Source of the DNA: Anagrus nilaparvatae
Taxonomy: Eukaryota > Arthropoda > Insecta > Hymenoptera > Mymaridae
Reading direction: 5' to 3'
DNA: 64,000 nt
NCBI GenBank assembly: GCA_022575985.1
Contig: JAKSXM010000002.1
Location: 18,277,001 to 18,341,000 of the forward strand
Shown: positions 62,889-64,000 of the stretch, piece after piece
How positions within the stretch are numbered: position 1 is the stretch's first letter
How the letters are laid out: the number at the start of each line of letters is the position of its first letter
Program-made: the position numbers and the translations under genes
Notes under the pieces: model-generated
Seen by the model: only the letters and a program-made list of their open reading frames with translations
Told to the model about the DNA's origin: nothing
The model's database searches: none

Positions 62889-63477
62889 TTAATTAAAAAT
62901 AAAATTTTTAATTTTCTAAGTTCAGCACATACGTAATTTACAAAAATCATATGTCTGCTATTGACAACCACCACAGAATCCAGTAGTTTTGAGTATTTTA
63001 ATTATTTAAAATTTTTTTTTAATTTTAGAGAGTAGTACTAATTTTAGAGAATTAGCAATGTAATTGAATAGTACAAAGGGAAATGACCGTAGTTTATGAG
63101 GCTTGAAAATTTAGCTTAGATAAAAAAAAATGTACAATGTCTTTAGTTTTTAATTTTGCAACTTTGTTTATGTAAGTATAGCTTAAAAAAGCTACCTTAA
63201 GATATTACATTAGGTATTAGTGCTTTGGTTTCATAAAGGCATATTCATCCAAGTTTTAAGTATAACGGATGATATTACAAAATTAAGAGTCTCTAATAGA
63301 AAGATTATATTTTTAAATAGCAAAACATATAGCTGTGATTACGAGAATTTCATTATTTATTTTCTCTCATAATATTTCAAACAAATTTTAATTTAATATT
63401 TTCTTTAAAAATAAATTTTGATTTAAACAATTATTAGATATCTTATAACCTGTCAAACTTGCGTTTATATGAAGGAT
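62889..63477. other. Non-coding stretch
   Basis: Between the TTAA-flanked MITE and the degraded coding sequence. I see no frame, promoter or repeat to support. Confidence 0.35.
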
Positions 63478-64000
63478 TCAAGCTCGACAACCTGGAGGTG
63501 GGTTGTTGCAACACTTTTCCTGCTCAAATTCCTCCTCTTTTACCTCATAATCTTTTTTTAGTTATTAATAAACAATTTATAATTTCTGAATTATTTGATA
63601 GTTCTTGAATAAACATTTTTCGTTTTAAAATCTTTAATTTCACACTTGTAAGTGTATTCTTTTCAAGTATATTCTTTTAGAAATTTCCACTTTTCAATTC
63701 TGTTTTGTGTATCCATTCTGGTAATGTATATTTTTCTGATTAATCTAAAGGTTTACATATTTTATATTATTTTCTATCATTCAGACCTATAAATCGTTTA
63801 TTAACTGTAACAAATACTACACTTTTTATTCCTCGTTCTTTTCTTAGTATTACGCAAAGATTCTTTAATTTCCTCACTACAACGAATAACAAATTTTCAA
63901 AAGTGTGATCGAATTTCTAAACTATAGTTATCTTTGGTTTTAGAGTTCTCCTTATTTTCTAAATTGCCCTTGTCCTTGGAAAATTTTTTTTCATTAGAAT
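63478..64000 (-). pseudogene. Degraded coding sequence running off the window edge
   Basis: On the minus strand, from 64000 downward, coding-like sequence persists across about 170 codons: Lys/Glu/Asn-rich text (SNEKKFSKDKGN ..., RNKKCSICYS), then KYTLPEWIHKTELKSGNF, LTSVKLKILKRKMFIQELS and finally EEFEQEKCCNNPPPGCRA before TGA at 63480-63478. It is broken by at least three in-frame stops and two frameshifts. I do not recognise the family. It could be a dead host gene or a transposon protein; the N-terminal side lies outside the window. Confidence 0.45.

Overview
This is a very A+T-rich stretch (about three quarters A+T by eye) of an animal nuclear genome. The organism is most likely an arthropod, probably an insect. 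Evidence: short GT-AG introns at codon boundaries, TATA/Inr core promoters with the arthropod TCAGT/TCATTC initiator, and remnants of piggyBac, hAT, Tc1/mariner and Helitron-like elements. I cannot name the species. Most of the window is non-coding. I can support only three intact-looking genes, all small, plus a series of broken copies and a dense layer of repeats.

The main theme is a small gene family that I do not recognise from any named family. Two members look intact: A (20953-22139, three coding exons, 123 aa) and B (54201-56558, two coding exons, 111 aa). Both begin M-x-L-R-x-x-S-x-K-S and end with a conserved F-E-Y ... L-D-F-E-x-(L/M)-K-L-K-I type tail. All introns are phase 0, and the two upstream promoters are alignable. 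Broken copies are G (16070-16530), H (26553-26830), D (35343-35550), E (45258-45340), F (60437-60552) and C (60692-61932). G and H are A-like; D, E, F and C are B-like. Each sits in a larger duplicated block, so the window records repeated duplication and loss of one gene module.

Layout. 1-14.4 kb: no convincing gene; a 3.4-kb block present twice (1-3410 and about 9275-13890), a Helitron-like element (3557-4352), a foldback (5667-6179), a 41-bp tandem array and a Tc1-type element (10925-12346). 14.45-17.95 kb and 23.75-28.17 kb: paired blocks carrying pseudogenes G and H; the second block holds a piggyBac-type element and a hammerhead-like retroelement tail that are absent from the first. 20.2-22.4 kb: gene A. 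28-33.8 kb: a broken proline/valine-rich protein gene and a two-exon gene for a small secreted protein on the minus strand (31481-32209). 33.8-36.4 kb: block with D. 36.4-44.2 kb: foldbacks and tandem repeats. 44.28-50.6 kb: copy E, with a 4.9-kb mass of palindromes inserted in its 3' flank. 51-57.1 kb: gene B with its upstream region split by a 1.67-kb foldback. 57.2-60.4 kb: more GC-rich repeat debris. 60.4-62.7 kb: F and C in tandem; the first coding exon of C is split by a 1-kb foldback. 63.48-64 kb: a degraded minus-strand coding sequence running off the edge.

Because the blocks are paralogous, several insertions have an 'empty' paralogous site inside the same window. This fixes their boundaries and target-site duplications without outside data. 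Large inverted repeats are unusually common (at least six), several with arms built from internal tandem repeats.
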